Counted from the first letter of the stretch, positions 1 to 7,002 are shown. The stretch is 28,683 nucleotides of DNA from JBFGWM01 sp041588495 (GCA_041588495.1 JBFGWM010000005.1:1-28683), one strand, 5' to 3'. The notes: generated by a model not told the origin, from the letters alone. Numbers and translations are program-made.

Positions 1-822
1 GGCTGCGAGGAGGCCTATAACGAGACCGGCGGCAGTGACGAGGAGAAACCGATCATCCGCTTTCTCATCGGCGATCTCAGCAACGCGAGCTCCATCGCCC
101 ACTCCCTTTACAGCGCCCGCGAAAATGCACGGACCATCCGCGACGTGATCCCCCGCGAGGCGTGGGAACACGTCAATGCCCTGCACCTGTTCGCCAAGGA
201 CAACCTGTCGACCGGCCTCAGCAAAAGCGGACGCTTCAAGTACCTGCGCGAGATCATCACCCGCAGCCAGACCCTGACCGGCATGCTGGCGGGGACCATG
301 AGCCATGACGAGGGCTACGTGTTCCTGCGCATCGGCCGTAACCTGGAGCGCGGCGACATGACCACGCGCATCATCGACGTGCGCTCCGCCAACCTGCTCC
401 GCGACGACGTCACCGAGTTGCGACCGTTCGACAACATCCAGTGGATGAGCGTGCTGAAATCCCTCACCGGCTACCAGATGTACCGGCGCGAGATGCAGGT
501 GCGGGTGCGCCGCGCGGAAGTCCTGCGCTTCCTCCTGCACAGCCCGATTTTCCCGCGCTCGGTGCTGCACTGCATCGGCGAGGTGGAAAACTCGGTGAGC
601 TCACTTCCAAACAGTGACAGCCCCTTGCGCGCGGTGGCGCGGGTCAAGCGTGTGCTGCGCGAGCAGGACTTCAGCGCCCTGGCCCAGGAATCCCTGCACG
701 ACTTCCTGGACGAGATCCAGGTCGGCCTTTCGGATATTCACGACGAACTCAGTCGCGCCTACTTCCTGAACCCGGTGCCGGCGCAGGAAAGCGAGTCCCA
801 GGTCCAGGTGCAGACGGCCTGA
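1..822 (+). CDS. Alpha-E domain (DUF403) protein, 5' end missing
   Basis: The reading frame is open from base 1 to a TGA at 820-822, giving 273 codons; the family is usually a little over 300 residues, so roughly the first 40 are outside the window. The visible part is almost wholly helical and carries family-typical stretches such as FLIGDLSNASSI near the start and YVFLRIGRNLERGDMTTRI in the middle. In known genomes alpha-E proteins are encoded beside circularly permuted ATP-grasp proteins and transglutaminase-like or proteasome-like (Anbu) peptidases, a context linked to peptide ligation and modification; the catalytic chemistry of alpha-E itself is not established. The expected ATP-grasp partner would lie upstream, outside this window. 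The next gene starts 10 bases downstream and is probably co-transcribed. Family assignment is confident, role is not. Confidence 0.88.
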   Translation, partial: GCEEAYNETGGSDEEKPIIRFLIGDLSNASSIAHSLYSARENARTIRDVIPREAWEHVNALHLFAKDNLSTGLSKSGRFKYLREIITRSQTLTGMLAGTMSHDEGYVFLRIGRNLERGDMTTRIIDVRSANLLRDDVTELRPFDNIQWMSVLKSLTGYQMYRREMQVRVRRAEVLRFLLHSPIFPRSVLHCIGEVENSVSSLPNSDSPLRAVARVKRVLREQDFSALAQESLHDFLDEIQVGLSDIHDELSRAYFLNPVPAQESESQVQVQTA

Positions 823-832
823 CCGGACCGCG

Positions 833-1294
833 GTGACCCATTTACGCATCGTCTCCGGTGGCCAGACCGGCGCTGACCGCGGCGCCCTCGACGCCGCGCT
901 GGAAGCCGGCATCCCCTGCGGCGGCTGGTGTCCCGAGGGGCGGCTTGCGGAGGACGGGCGCATCGTCGACCGCTACCCCCTCACCGAACTCCCCGGCGGC
1001 GGTTACCGGGACCGCACCCGCCAGAACGTGATCGACTCCGACGCCACCCTGATCATCCACTTTGGACGGGTGGAGGGCGGCACCTTGCTGACGCAACGGT
1101 ACTGCGAGGAACTTGGAAAGCCCTACCTGCTCATTGAAGCCACCCACACTCCGGTTGCGGATGCGGCTGAGCGGGTTGCCGGGTTCCTGGCCGAAAAGGC
1201 CGTCATGACGCTCAATGTTGCCGGGCCACGGGCAAGCAAGGCACCCGACGCCGCGGAATTCACCCGTACCCTCATCCTCGACCTCGTCACCTAG
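833..1294 (+). CDS. cpYpsA-type SLOG family protein (formerly 'putative molybdenum carrier')
   Basis: A 153-aa protein read from a GTG start 10 bases after the alpha-E stop. It has a Rossmann-like pattern: IVSGGQTGADRGALDAAL at residues 6-23, GGWCPEGRLAEDG near 31-43, RYPLTEL, RTRQNVIDSDATLII around 62-76, and GGTLLT near 84. These match the PF12694 family, once called putative molybdenum carrier and later placed in the SLOG superfamily as a circularly permuted YpsA relative. The established expectation for SLOG domains is binding of a nucleotide or nucleotide-derived ligand; a molybdenum role is not supported by anything visible. The short spacing suggests co-expression with the alpha-E gene. 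An AT-rich intergenic region follows. Family confidence is high; ligand and biological role are unknown. Confidence 0.82.
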   Translation: MTHLRIVSGGQTGADRGALDAALEAGIPCGGWCPEGRLAEDGRIVDRYPLTELPGGGYRDRTRQNVIDSDATLIIHFGRVEGGTLLTQRYCEELGKPYLLIEATHTPVADAAERVAGFLAEKAVMTLNVAGPRASKAPDAAEFTRTLILDLVT

Positions 1295-1566
1295 ACGCAC
1301 CACTGAACCCCGCAAGGCAAGCGGAAACACGTCTTTGCAAGTCTGGGAAATAAATCCCAAGTCGTTGTTTATAATAGTTTTATAGCCTCAGAAAAAGCTC
1401 CGTCGCGGAAATGCAGTCGATGCCCGCCGGGGCGCATGCCACACCTTCATACTTTTTGTCAATCCCAAAAATCTACGATACCAGATCGATCAATAACTAA
1501 TTATCCTCTTTTCTAACTTCACACAAGTACGCCGAGCCACGGGCCCGGAAAGAGGATTCCCAGAAC
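1295..1566. promoter_or_regulatory. AT-rich intergenic region upstream of the lapG-like gene, with a TATAAT box
   Basis: This 272-bp gap is clearly richer in A and T than its surroundings, especially 1336-1390 and 1451-1530. A perfect TATAAT lies at 1370-1375 on the plus strand without a convincing -35 at 16-18 bp. A TTGTCA at 1456-1461 looks like a -35 but has only a poor -10 partner (TACCAG at 1479). An imperfect dyad lies around 1424-1441 (ATGCCC...GGGCGCAT). The likely ribosome binding site AGAGG lies at 1551-1555. I infer that the promoter of the downstream pair is here, but its exact position is uncertain. I found no known riboswitch core in it. Confidence 0.4.
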
Positions 1567-2187
1567 ATGCGACTGCGTCACCGCTTCCTGCGCCCGCTGC
1601 TCCTCCTGACCGCCCTGCTGTCGGCGCCGGCCGTGGCCAATATCGCGCCCCAGGCGGCCATTGAGAAACCGCGCAGCGCAGCAGTGCTGCAGGGGCTCCT
1701 CGCGGAGCTGGAGTCGCGGGACGCCGTCACGCTGGTCCGGCAGACGCATGCCATGTTTCGCGGGTTCGCGTTCATGGAAGACGCGGCAACCCATGGCACC
1801 CGCGACTACTGGACCACCCTCGACGAGTTCCTGCTGCAGGGCGGCGGCGATTGCGAGGATTTTGCACTCGCCAAGTACCAGGTTTTGGCGGACGCGGGCA
1901 TTCCCCGCGAACAGCTGCGCCTGGCCTACTCGGTCGATCCGCGAACGCTCGCCAAGCACATGGTGCTGCTCTACGTTCCGGGCGACATGACCGACGCCCT
2001 GGTACTGGACAACAACCAGCCTGACCGCCTCATCACGCTGAGCGACTACGCCTTCGACATCGCGTTCAGTTTTACCGCGGAAGAACTGACGATCCACCGC
2101 GCGTCCGGGTTCGTGACCCGCAGGCTGGGCACCGAGATGAATTACGCACGCTGGAGCGACTGGCTGCAGCGTTCCGCGAAAGGCTGA
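1567..2187 (+). CDS. LapG-like periplasmic cysteine protease (bacterial transglutaminase-like, BTLCP)
   Basis: A 206-aa protein with a Sec signal peptide: arginine-rich start, leucine-rich core at residues 8-20 and a likely cut after AVA (24). The papain/transglutaminase-like catalytic triad can be placed at Cys96 in GGGDCEDFALAKY, His131 in LAKHMVLLY and Asp148 in LVLDNN. The acidic residues flanking the cysteine (Asp95, Glu97) match the calcium site known in LapG. LapG cuts the N-terminal region of large surface adhesins such as LapA and is held inactive by the c-di-GMP receptor LapD; neither partner lies in this window. A second gene follows by 20 bp. Protease family is confident; an adhesin substrate is inferred. 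It differs from the COG1305 transglutaminases that usually accompany alpha-E genes. Confidence 0.85.
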   Translation: MRLRHRFLRPLLLLTALLSAPAVANIAPQAAIEKPRSAAVLQGLLAELESRDAVTLVRQTHAMFRGFAFMEDAATHGTRDYWTTLDEFLLQGGGDCEDFALAKYQVLADAGIPREQLRLAYSVDPRTLAKHMVLLYVPGDMTDALVLDNNQPDRLITLSDYAFDIAFSFTAEELTIHRASGFVTRRLGTEMNYARWSDWLQRSAKG

Positions 2188-2207
2188 ACACGGGGAGTAC
2201 ACGAAAA

Positions 2208-2624
2208 ATGTTGAGCGAATCCATCGAAACCGGATCCACGAACGACGACTGTGTGCGGACCGAAATGATTGGAACGGAACAGGCCGCGGCCTTCGAATAT
2301 GCGTCCGGACGGCTGATGCGCGAATTCCGCGCCTGGCTGCAGGAGCGGTTTCCCGCCCTGGTCAGCATGCGCGTTCACGGCAGCCGGGACGATCGCGATA
2401 CGCCCAATATCTTCCTGCACGGCACCTCCGGAGAACGGGTCTACCTGTCTGCGGACATCGACCGTACCGCCTGGGATGTCGCCCACAATCACCGCGACCT
2501 CAGCGGTCGCTACCGGTCAGTCACCGGCACCCCGTACCGTCCCGCTGACCATGCGGAGCTGGTTGCCATGAGCCGCCACATCCTCGCCTGCCAGGGCCAG
2601 GACGCGGAACTGCAACTGTATTGA
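2208..2624 (+). CDS. Hypothetical protein, 138 aa, downstream of lapG-like gene
   Basis: I do not recognise a family. The start at 2208 has a GGGGAG element about 10 bases upstream and follows the protease stop by 20 bp, so the two are likely co-transcribed. There is no signal peptide or membrane segment. The protein is acidic at its N-terminus, has an amphipathic helical stretch around residues 30-50 (AFEYASGRLMREFRAWLQERF), then a beta-like stretch with VYLSADIDRTAWDVAHNH and ends QDAELQLY. Two cysteines lie far apart (near 15 and 130). It appears soluble and cytoplasmic. It may be lineage-restricted. It ends 36 bp before the convergent msrQ stop codon. Confidence 0.7.
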   Translation: MLSESIETGSTNDDCVRTEMIGTEQAAAFEYASGRLMREFRAWLQERFPALVSMRVHGSRDDRDTPNIFLHGTSGERVYLSADIDRTAWDVAHNHRDLSGRYRSVTGTPYRPADHAELVAMSRHILACQGQDAELQLY

Positions 2625-2660
2625 GAAACCGGCGCGGACCTCGCGCCCGGCATCCGCTGA

Positions 2661-3287
2661 CTAGCGAACGACTCCACCACCTGCCTCGCTGCGCCGCGCG
2701 CGCCGGCGCTGGTGGGTGTGGATGCGATGCGCGTACAGGAACAGCAGGATCGCCAGGTAAAGCATCTGCTCACCGATATTGGCCTTCGCAATCCAGATGA
2801 AGTGCGTGATCGCCAGGAGCCCCACCACGTAAACCAGGCGGTGCAGGCGCTTCCAGTTGCGCTTGAGGCGACGCTGCATGGCGTCCGTGGAGGTGATGCC
2901 CAGCGGAATCATCAGCAGCAGCGCGCTGAAGCCCGCAATGATGTACGGACGCTCGGTCAGGTCGTCGGCGATCACCAGCCAGTCCCAGGTGGCGAGAAAG
3001 GTCAGGTAGCAGAGGAAGTGCACGCAGGCGTAGAACAGCGTGTAGAGCCCGAACATACGCCGGTAACGGATCAGCCCGTTGCGGCCGGTCATGACCCGCA
3101 GGGGCGTGATGCTGAGGGTGATCAGCAGGAAGCGCAGGGTCCAGATGCCCGTCTCCTGGGCGATTGCCTCGGCCGGATCGGTGCCCAGACGATTGAGCAG
3201 CGCCAGCGCCAGCATCCACAGAAACGGCACCAGGCAGGCCAGGAACAGCAGCGGCCGGGCCAGCCGCCATCCGGTTTCGGATCGCAC
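2661..3287 (-). CDS. msrQ: MsrQ, heme-binding membrane subunit of the MsrPQ methionine sulfoxide reductase
   Basis: The frame stays open far into msrP, but homology begins at a GTG at 3287 whose G is also the last base of the msrP TAG stop (TAGTG), giving 208 aa, the usual MsrQ length. The protein is an integral membrane b-type cytochrome of the ferric reductase-like fold, with about six hydrophobic segments. Histidines positioned for heme binding are in ACVHFLCYL, RLHRLVYV and ITHFIWIAK. MsrQ takes electrons from the respiratory quinone pool (or from flavin reductase) and hands them to periplasmic MsrP. The overlapping stop and start imply translational coupling, so the two subunits are made together. 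Confidence 0.94.
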   Translation of the reverse strand: MRSETGWRLARPLLFLACLVPFLWMLALALLNRLGTDPAEAIAQETGIWTLRFLLITLSITPLRVMTGRNGLIRYRRMFGLYTLFYACVHFLCYLTFLATWDWLVIADDLTERPYIIAGFSALLLMIPLGITSTDAMQRRLKRNWKRLHRLVYVVGLLAITHFIWIAKANIGEQMLYLAILLFLYAHRIHTHQRRRARRSEAGGGVVR

Positions 3288-4351
3288 TAATAATTCTTCC
3301 GCAGATCCATGCCCGAATAGAGGCCCGCCACCTGTTCGGCATATCCGTTGAACGGCCGGGTCGGCATCCAGTTCGGGCTGAACAGTGTGCCGGGAAGGCG
3401 ACGCTCGCGTTTCTGGCTCCAGCGCGGATGGTCCACGGCCGGGTTCACGTTGGCGTAGAAACCGTATTCGTGGGGTGCGGTGAGGTTCCACGTGGTCGGC
3501 GGCTGCTTCTCCAGCAGGTGAATGCGCACGATGGACTTGATGCTCTTGAACCCGTATTTCCACGGCACCACCAGGCGCAGCGGGGCACCGTTCTGCGCCG
3601 GCATGACTTCGTTGTAGAGCCCGACGCCGATGATCGCCAACGGGTTCGCGGCCTCGTCGATGCGCAGTCCCTCGACGTAAGGCCAGTCGATGGTACTGAA
3701 CGGCGAGCGCTGACCGGGCATGCGCTCGGGATCCAGCAGGGTCTCGAAGGCCACGTATTTCGCCCGCGAGGTCGGCTCGAAACGCTTCAGCAGGTCGCCC
3801 AGGGGAAAGCCAATCCACGGGACCACCATCGACCAGGCCTCCACGCAACGCAGGCGGTAGATGCGTTCCTCGAACGCGTGGGGCCCCAGGATGTCTTCAA
3901 GGGTATAGGTGCCGGGCCGTGCGACCTCCCCGCTGATCTCGACACTCCAGGGCCGGGTACGGAAGTCCCGCGCGTTGCGGTGGGGATCACCCTTGCCGGT
4001 GCCGAACTCGTAAAAGTTGTTGTAGGTGGTGACGTCGCGATACGGGGTCAGGGGTTCGTCGGTCGAATACGCGCCGGATGTCCGGGCCTGGATGCGCTCT
4101 TCGATGCTTCCCGCGGGGCCCGTCGCACCCCCCGGTCCCGCAGCGCCTTCAGGTCCCGCCGCGGGCGCTGCGGCACCGGCGATGTGCTGTTCCTCGCCGG
4201 CATCGCTGCATCCGGTGAACAGCAGGCCACCCGCCCCGGCGAGGGCGACGCCACCGGCACGACGCATGAAATCGCGGCGCGATCTGTACACGTTTTCCGG
4301 GGTGATTTCCGAGGCGCGGGGCGCGGACGGGTCCTTGCTGCGAATCAGCAT
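3287..4351 (-). CDS. msrP: MsrP, molybdopterin-dependent periplasmic protein-methionine-sulfoxide reductase
   Basis: With the ATG at 4351 the protein has 354 residues; an in-frame upstream TTG exists but lacks homology and a binding site. The core matches MsrP (YedY) closely: YNNFYEFG, EERIYRLRCVEAWSMVVPW with the Mo-coordinating Cys169, QNGAPLRLVVPWKYGFKSIKS and YANVNPAVDHPRWSQ. The leader has a twin-arginine motif SRRDFM at 24-29, as expected for folded, cofactor-loaded export. Unusually, the hydrophobic region ends in LLFTGC with Cys48 as a possible lipidation site, followed by a linker (about 49-100) containing five Gly-X-Y triplets at 66-80. The enzyme reduces methionine sulfoxide in periplasmic proteins using electrons from MsrQ. 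It lies 75 bp after pssA. Confidence 0.94.
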   Translation of the reverse strand: MLIRSKDPSAPRASEITPENVYRSRRDFMRRAGGVALAGAGGLLFTGCSDAGEEQHIAGAAAPAAGPEGAAGPGGATGPAGSIEERIQARTSGAYSTDEPLTPYRDVTTYNNFYEFGTGKGDPHRNARDFRTRPWSVEISGEVARPGTYTLEDILGPHAFEERIYRLRCVEAWSMVVPWIGFPLGDLLKRFEPTSRAKYVAFETLLDPERMPGQRSPFSTIDWPYVEGLRIDEAANPLAIIGVGLYNEVMPAQNGAPLRLVVPWKYGFKSIKSIVRIHLLEKQPPTTWNLTAPHEYGFYANVNPAVDHPRWSQKRERRLPGTLFSPNWMPTRPFNGYAEQVAGLYSGMDLRKNY

Positions 4352-4426
4352 CTGGGAAGTGCTCCGGTACGGAAGTGGCTTTGTTTCGACCGCGTCATCG
4401 CCCGGAGGTTTCCGCGCGACAGTCAA

Positions 4427-5215
4427 TCAGCGTGTGCGGTTCCACGCCGAGCGCAGCGGGCCGGAGATCGCGTAGACGGCGAACAGGGTCAGCAGGACCG
4501 TCGGCGGGTGCAGCATGATGACGGCGAACACCATGACCATCGCCAACAGGGCGACGAAGGGCACACGACCCTTGAGATCGAGTTGCTTGAAGCTGTCGTA
4601 CTTGAAGTTGCTGACCATCAGCGCGCCGGCAATCGCGGTAAAGAGGGTGGCGACGACCGCGACGCCGAACTGGTCCCCGCTGATGCCCAGGTCGGCGCCG
4701 ACCCACACCATGCCGGCAACCAGCGCGGCGGCGGACGGGCTGGGCAGCCCGGTGAAGTAGCGTTTGTCCGCCGTCTCGATCTGGGTATTGAAGCGCGCCA
4801 GGCGCAACGCGGCGCCGGCGACGTAGATGAACGCCGCCATCCAGCCGATCTTGCCGAGCATGGAAACGGACCAGGTGAACGCGACCAGAGCCGGGGCGAC
4901 ACCGAACGCCACCATGTCAGAGAGGCTGTCGTACTGGGCGCCGAACTCCGACTGGGTGTGGGTCATGCGCGCGACGCGACCGTCCATGCCGTCGAGCACC
5001 ATGGCCACGAACACGGCGATTCCCGCGGTCGCAAAATTGCCGTTCATCCCCGACACGATCGCGTAAAACCCCGAAAACAGGGCCGCCGTGGTGAACAGGT
5101 TGGGCAGCAGGTAAATGCCGCGACTGCGGTGTCGCGGGCCGGACTGGTTTTCTTCCACCGGACGCACGACGGGCTTGCCGTCACTGTCCTCGGATTGGCT
5201 GGGCTGTGCGCTCAT
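4427..5215 (-). CDS. pssA: CDP-diacylglycerol--serine O-phosphatidyltransferase
   Basis: A 262-aa membrane enzyme that makes phosphatidylserine from CDP-diacylglycerol and serine, the first step towards phosphatidylethanolamine. The CDP-alcohol phosphatidyltransferase signature D-G-x2-A-R-x8-G-x3-D-x3-D is complete: Asp78, Gly79, Ala82, Arg83, Gly92, Asp96 and Asp100. A charged soluble N-terminus of about 32 residues precedes a series of hydrophobic segments starting at IYLLPNLFTTAAL. This is the integral membrane type found in many bacteria, unlike the phospholipase D-type PssA of E. coli. It has its own upstream region after the ilvC terminator and is probably the first gene of a pssA-msrP-msrQ unit. 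Confidence 0.94.
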   Translation of the reverse strand: MSAQPSQSEDSDGKPVVRPVEENQSGPRHRSRGIYLLPNLFTTAALFSGFYAIVSGMNGNFATAGIAVFVAMVLDGMDGRVARMTHTQSEFGAQYDSLSDMVAFGVAPALVAFTWSVSMLGKIGWMAAFIYVAGAALRLARFNTQIETADKRYFTGLPSPSAAALVAGMVWVGADLGISGDQFGVAVVATLFTAIAGALMVSNFKYDSFKQLDLKGRVPFVALLAMVMVFAVIMLHPPTVLLTLFAVYAISGPLRSAWNRTR

Positions 5216-5262
5216 GAACCGATCGACGTGCTCCTGGAAGCACCCGGAGATTTGAATTCAAG

Positions 5263-5303
5263 TATATACCATGCCCCCGCCAACCCGTTGAACGACGGTT
5301 CAA
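5263..5303 (-). promoter_or_regulatory. Possible extended -10 promoter and dyad upstream of pssA
   Basis: On the minus strand an extended -10-like element, TGG followed by TATATA (or TATACT one step on), occupies 5263-5271. About 20 bp further upstream lies a perfect dyad, TTGAAC at 5288-5293 and GTTCAA at 5298-5303 with a 4-bp centre, covering where the -35 would sit. Position between the ilvC terminator and pssA is right for a pssA promoter with a possible operator. No good -35 is visible. This rests on motif matching only. Confidence 0.35.
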
Positions 5304-5327
5304 AGGACGCATGTGGACTGCCCGGAG

Positions 5328-5367
5328 AAAAAACGGCGCCCGCGGCGTGTTGCGGCCGCGGGCGCCG
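5328..5367 (-). terminator. Strong intrinsic terminator of ilvC
   Basis: A perfect 13-bp GC-only inverted repeat pairs 5334-5346 with 5355-5367 around an 8-base loop. On the minus strand it is followed at once by six T residues (A at 5328-5333 on plus). It starts 8 bases beyond the ilvC stop codon. This is a textbook Rho-independent terminator and separates the ilv genes from pssA. Confidence 0.93.
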
Positions 5368-5375
5368 CGGGCGGA

Positions 5376-6392
5376 TCAGTTGCGGTCCTTGTCGACCAGC
5401 TTGTTCTTCTGGATCCACGGCATCATCGAGCGCAGGCGGCCGCCCACTTCCTCGATGGGATGCGCCTCGCCGATGCGGCGCTTGGCCTTCAGGGTCGCCG
5501 CGCCGGCCTGGTTCTCGAGGATGAACTCGCGGGCGAACTCGCCAGTCTGGATCTCCGTCAGGATGCGACGCATCTCCGCGCGGGTCTCGTCGGTGATGAC
5601 CCGGGGTCCGCGGGTGAGGTCACCGTACTCGGCCGTGTTGGAAATCGAGTAGCGCATGTTGGCGATGCCGCCCTCGTACATGAGGTCGACGATCAGCTTG
5701 AGTTCGTGCAGGCACTCGAAGTACGCCATCTCCGGCGCGTAACCGGCCTCGACCAGGGTTTCGAAGCCCGCCTGCACCAGCGCAGTGGCCCCACCGCAAA
5801 GCACGGCCTGCTCGCCGAACAGATCGGTCTCGGTCTCCTCGCGGAAGTTGGTCTCGATGATTCCCGCACGGCCACCACCGTTGGCGGAGGCGTAGGACAG
5901 GGCGATGTCCTTGGCGCGCCCGGTGGCATCCTGGTACACGGCGATCAGCGAGGGAACCCCGCCGCCCTCGGTGAAGGTGGAGCGAACCAGGTGTCCCGGA
6001 CCTTTCGGCGCGATCATGATGACGTCGTTGCTCGCCGCCGGTTCGATCTGCTGGAAATGGATGTTGAAGCCGTGCGCGAAGGCCAGCGCCGCGTCGGACT
6101 TCAGGTTCGGTGCGATCTCCTCGCGGTAGAGCCGCGCCTGGTGCTCGTCCGGGGCCAGGATCATGACCACGTCCGCGGCGGAGACCGCCTCGGCAATCTC
6201 GGCGACAGCCAGCCCGGCGGTTTCGGCCTTGGCCCAGGACGATGAGCCCTTGCGCAGGCCGACGATGACCTCGACCCCGGAGTCCTTCAGGTTGTTGGCA
6301 TGGGCGTGGCCCTGGGAGCCGTAGCCGATGATGGCGACCTTCCGCGACTGGATGATCGACAGGTCCGCGTCTTTATCGTAATAAACTTGCAT
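5376..6392 (-). CDS. ilvC: Ketol-acid reductoisomerase (NADP+), class I
   Basis: Read from the ATG at 6392 (preceded by AGAGG), the protein is 338 aa, the normal class I length; a longer in-frame start upstream lacks homology. It converts acetolactate and acetohydroxybutyrate to dihydroxyacids in valine, leucine and isoleucine synthesis. The N-terminal Rossmann motif is visible as VAIIGYGSQGHAHANNL near residues 18-34, and the C-terminal knotted domain carries the metal-binding region around EETETDLFGEQAVLCGG and ECLHELKLIVDLMYEGG. It follows ilvH by 117 bp and ends at a strong terminator, so it closes the ilv operon. The gap before it contains hairpins, so partly separate expression from ilvIH is possible. 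Confidence 0.97.
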   Translation of the reverse strand: MQVYYDKDADLSIIQSRKVAIIGYGSQGHAHANNLKDSGVEVIVGLRKGSSSWAKAETAGLAVAEIAEAVSAADVVMILAPDEHQARLYREEIAPNLKSDAALAFAHGFNIHFQQIEPAASNDVIMIAPKGPGHLVRSTFTEGGGVPSLIAVYQDATGRAKDIALSYASANGGGRAGIIETNFREETETDLFGEQAVLCGGATALVQAGFETLVEAGYAPEMAYFECLHELKLIVDLMYEGGIANMRYSISNTAEYGDLTRGPRVITDETRAEMRRILTEIQTGEFAREFILENQAGAATLKAKRRIGEAHPIEEVGGRLRSMMPWIQKNKLVDKDRN

Positions 6393-6442
6393 GCTTTGCC
6401 TCTGATTTCCCGTTACTGGGTTAAACCCCGTCCCGAACTGCT

Positions 6443-6508
6443 GCGGGCCCGGCAAGGCCCGCGGGATGGGGAATTCTACATAAAACGCTGGGCACTTTCT
6501 AAGCGCCC
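6443..6508 (-). terminator. ilvH-ilvC intercistronic hairpins; weak terminator or attenuating structure
   Basis: Directly after the ilvH stop, the minus-strand RNA can form GGGCGCUU-AGA-AAGUGCCC (6490-6508), an 8-bp stem with one G-U pair that is specific to this strand because the other strand has an A-C mismatch. A short U run (GUUUUAU) follows after four bases, so termination would be weak. A second hairpin pairs GCGGGCC with GGCCCGC at 6443-6462 without a U tract. Together they could lower ilvC read-through or protect mRNA ends; function is inferred. Confidence 0.4.
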
Positions 6509-6509
6509 G

Positions 6510-7001
6510 CTAGACGCTCAGCAGCTTCTCGCCGCGCGAGATGCCGGCCACGCCACTGCGCACCACTTCCATGACCGTCGAGCGGCCCACCGCCTCGATG
6601 AACGCGTCCAGCTTCTGGCTGTTGCCGGTCAGCTGCACGGTGTAGAGGTTGTTGCCGACATCGACGATCTGGCCGCGGAAGATGTCCGCGCAGCGCTTGA
6701 TCTCCTCGCGCTGGGCGCCGGTGGCGCGCAGCTTGATGAGCATCAGTTCGCGCTCGATGTGGGCGCCGTCGGTGAGGTCCACGACCTTGACCACGTCGAC
6801 CAGCTTGTTGAGCTGCTTGGTGATCTGCTCGATGACCCGCTCCGGGCCCACCGTCATCAGGGTCAGCCGCGACAGGGTGCTGTCCTCGGTCGGGGCCACG
6901 GTCAGGGACTCGATGTTGTACCCGCGCTGGGCGAACAGGCCGATGACCCGCGACAGCGCGCCGGGCTCGTTTTCCATGAGAATCGAAATGATATGCCGCA
7001 T
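6510..7001 (-). CDS. ilvH: Acetolactate synthase regulatory (small) subunit
   Basis: A 163-aa protein beginning one base after the ilvI stop codon. The N-terminal ACT domain is plain: HIISILMENEPGALSRVIGLFAQRGYNIESL at residues 3-33, the region where valine binds in feedback inhibition. The C-terminal half (about 80-163) matches the second regulatory domain of IlvH/IlvN. It binds the large subunit and raises its activity while conferring inhibition by branched-chain amino acids. Tight spacing with ilvI implies coupled translation in a fixed ratio. ilvN would be an equally valid name. Confidence 0.96.
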   Translation of the reverse strand: MRHIISILMENEPGALSRVIGLFAQRGYNIESLTVAPTEDSTLSRLTLMTVGPERVIEQITKQLNKLVDVVKVVDLTDGAHIERELMLIKLRATGAQREEIKRCADIFRGQIVDVGNNLYTVQLTGNSQKLDAFIEAVGRSTVMEVVRSGVAGISRGEKLLSV

Positions 7002-7002
7002 C

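Noticed and set aside
833..1294. Molybdenum carrier linked to the molybdoenzyme MsrP
   Set aside because: The old family name invites the link, but the motifs are those of SLOG nucleotide binders and the gene is separated from msrP by the lapG pair on the opposite strand.
1295..1566. c-di-GMP riboswitch upstream of the lapG-like gene
   Set aside because: The link would be attractive, but the conserved GEMM core and tetraloop-receptor pattern are not present.
2631..2647. GGCGCG/CGCGCC hairpin between the 138-aa gene and msrQ as a two-way terminator
   Set aside because: Stem of only six perfect pairs and no T run on either side.
3288..3848. N-terminal extension of msrQ into msrP
   Set aside because: Residues upstream of the GTG at 3287 are Arg/Pro/Gly-rich out-of-frame msrP sequence; MsrQ homology and normal length begin at 3287.
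3428..5524. 698-codon open frame on the plus strand across msrP and pssA
   Set aside because: It is antisense to genes with clear motifs, is rich in His/Arg/Gly/Asp as expected from the mirror of GC-rich codons, and has no family signature.
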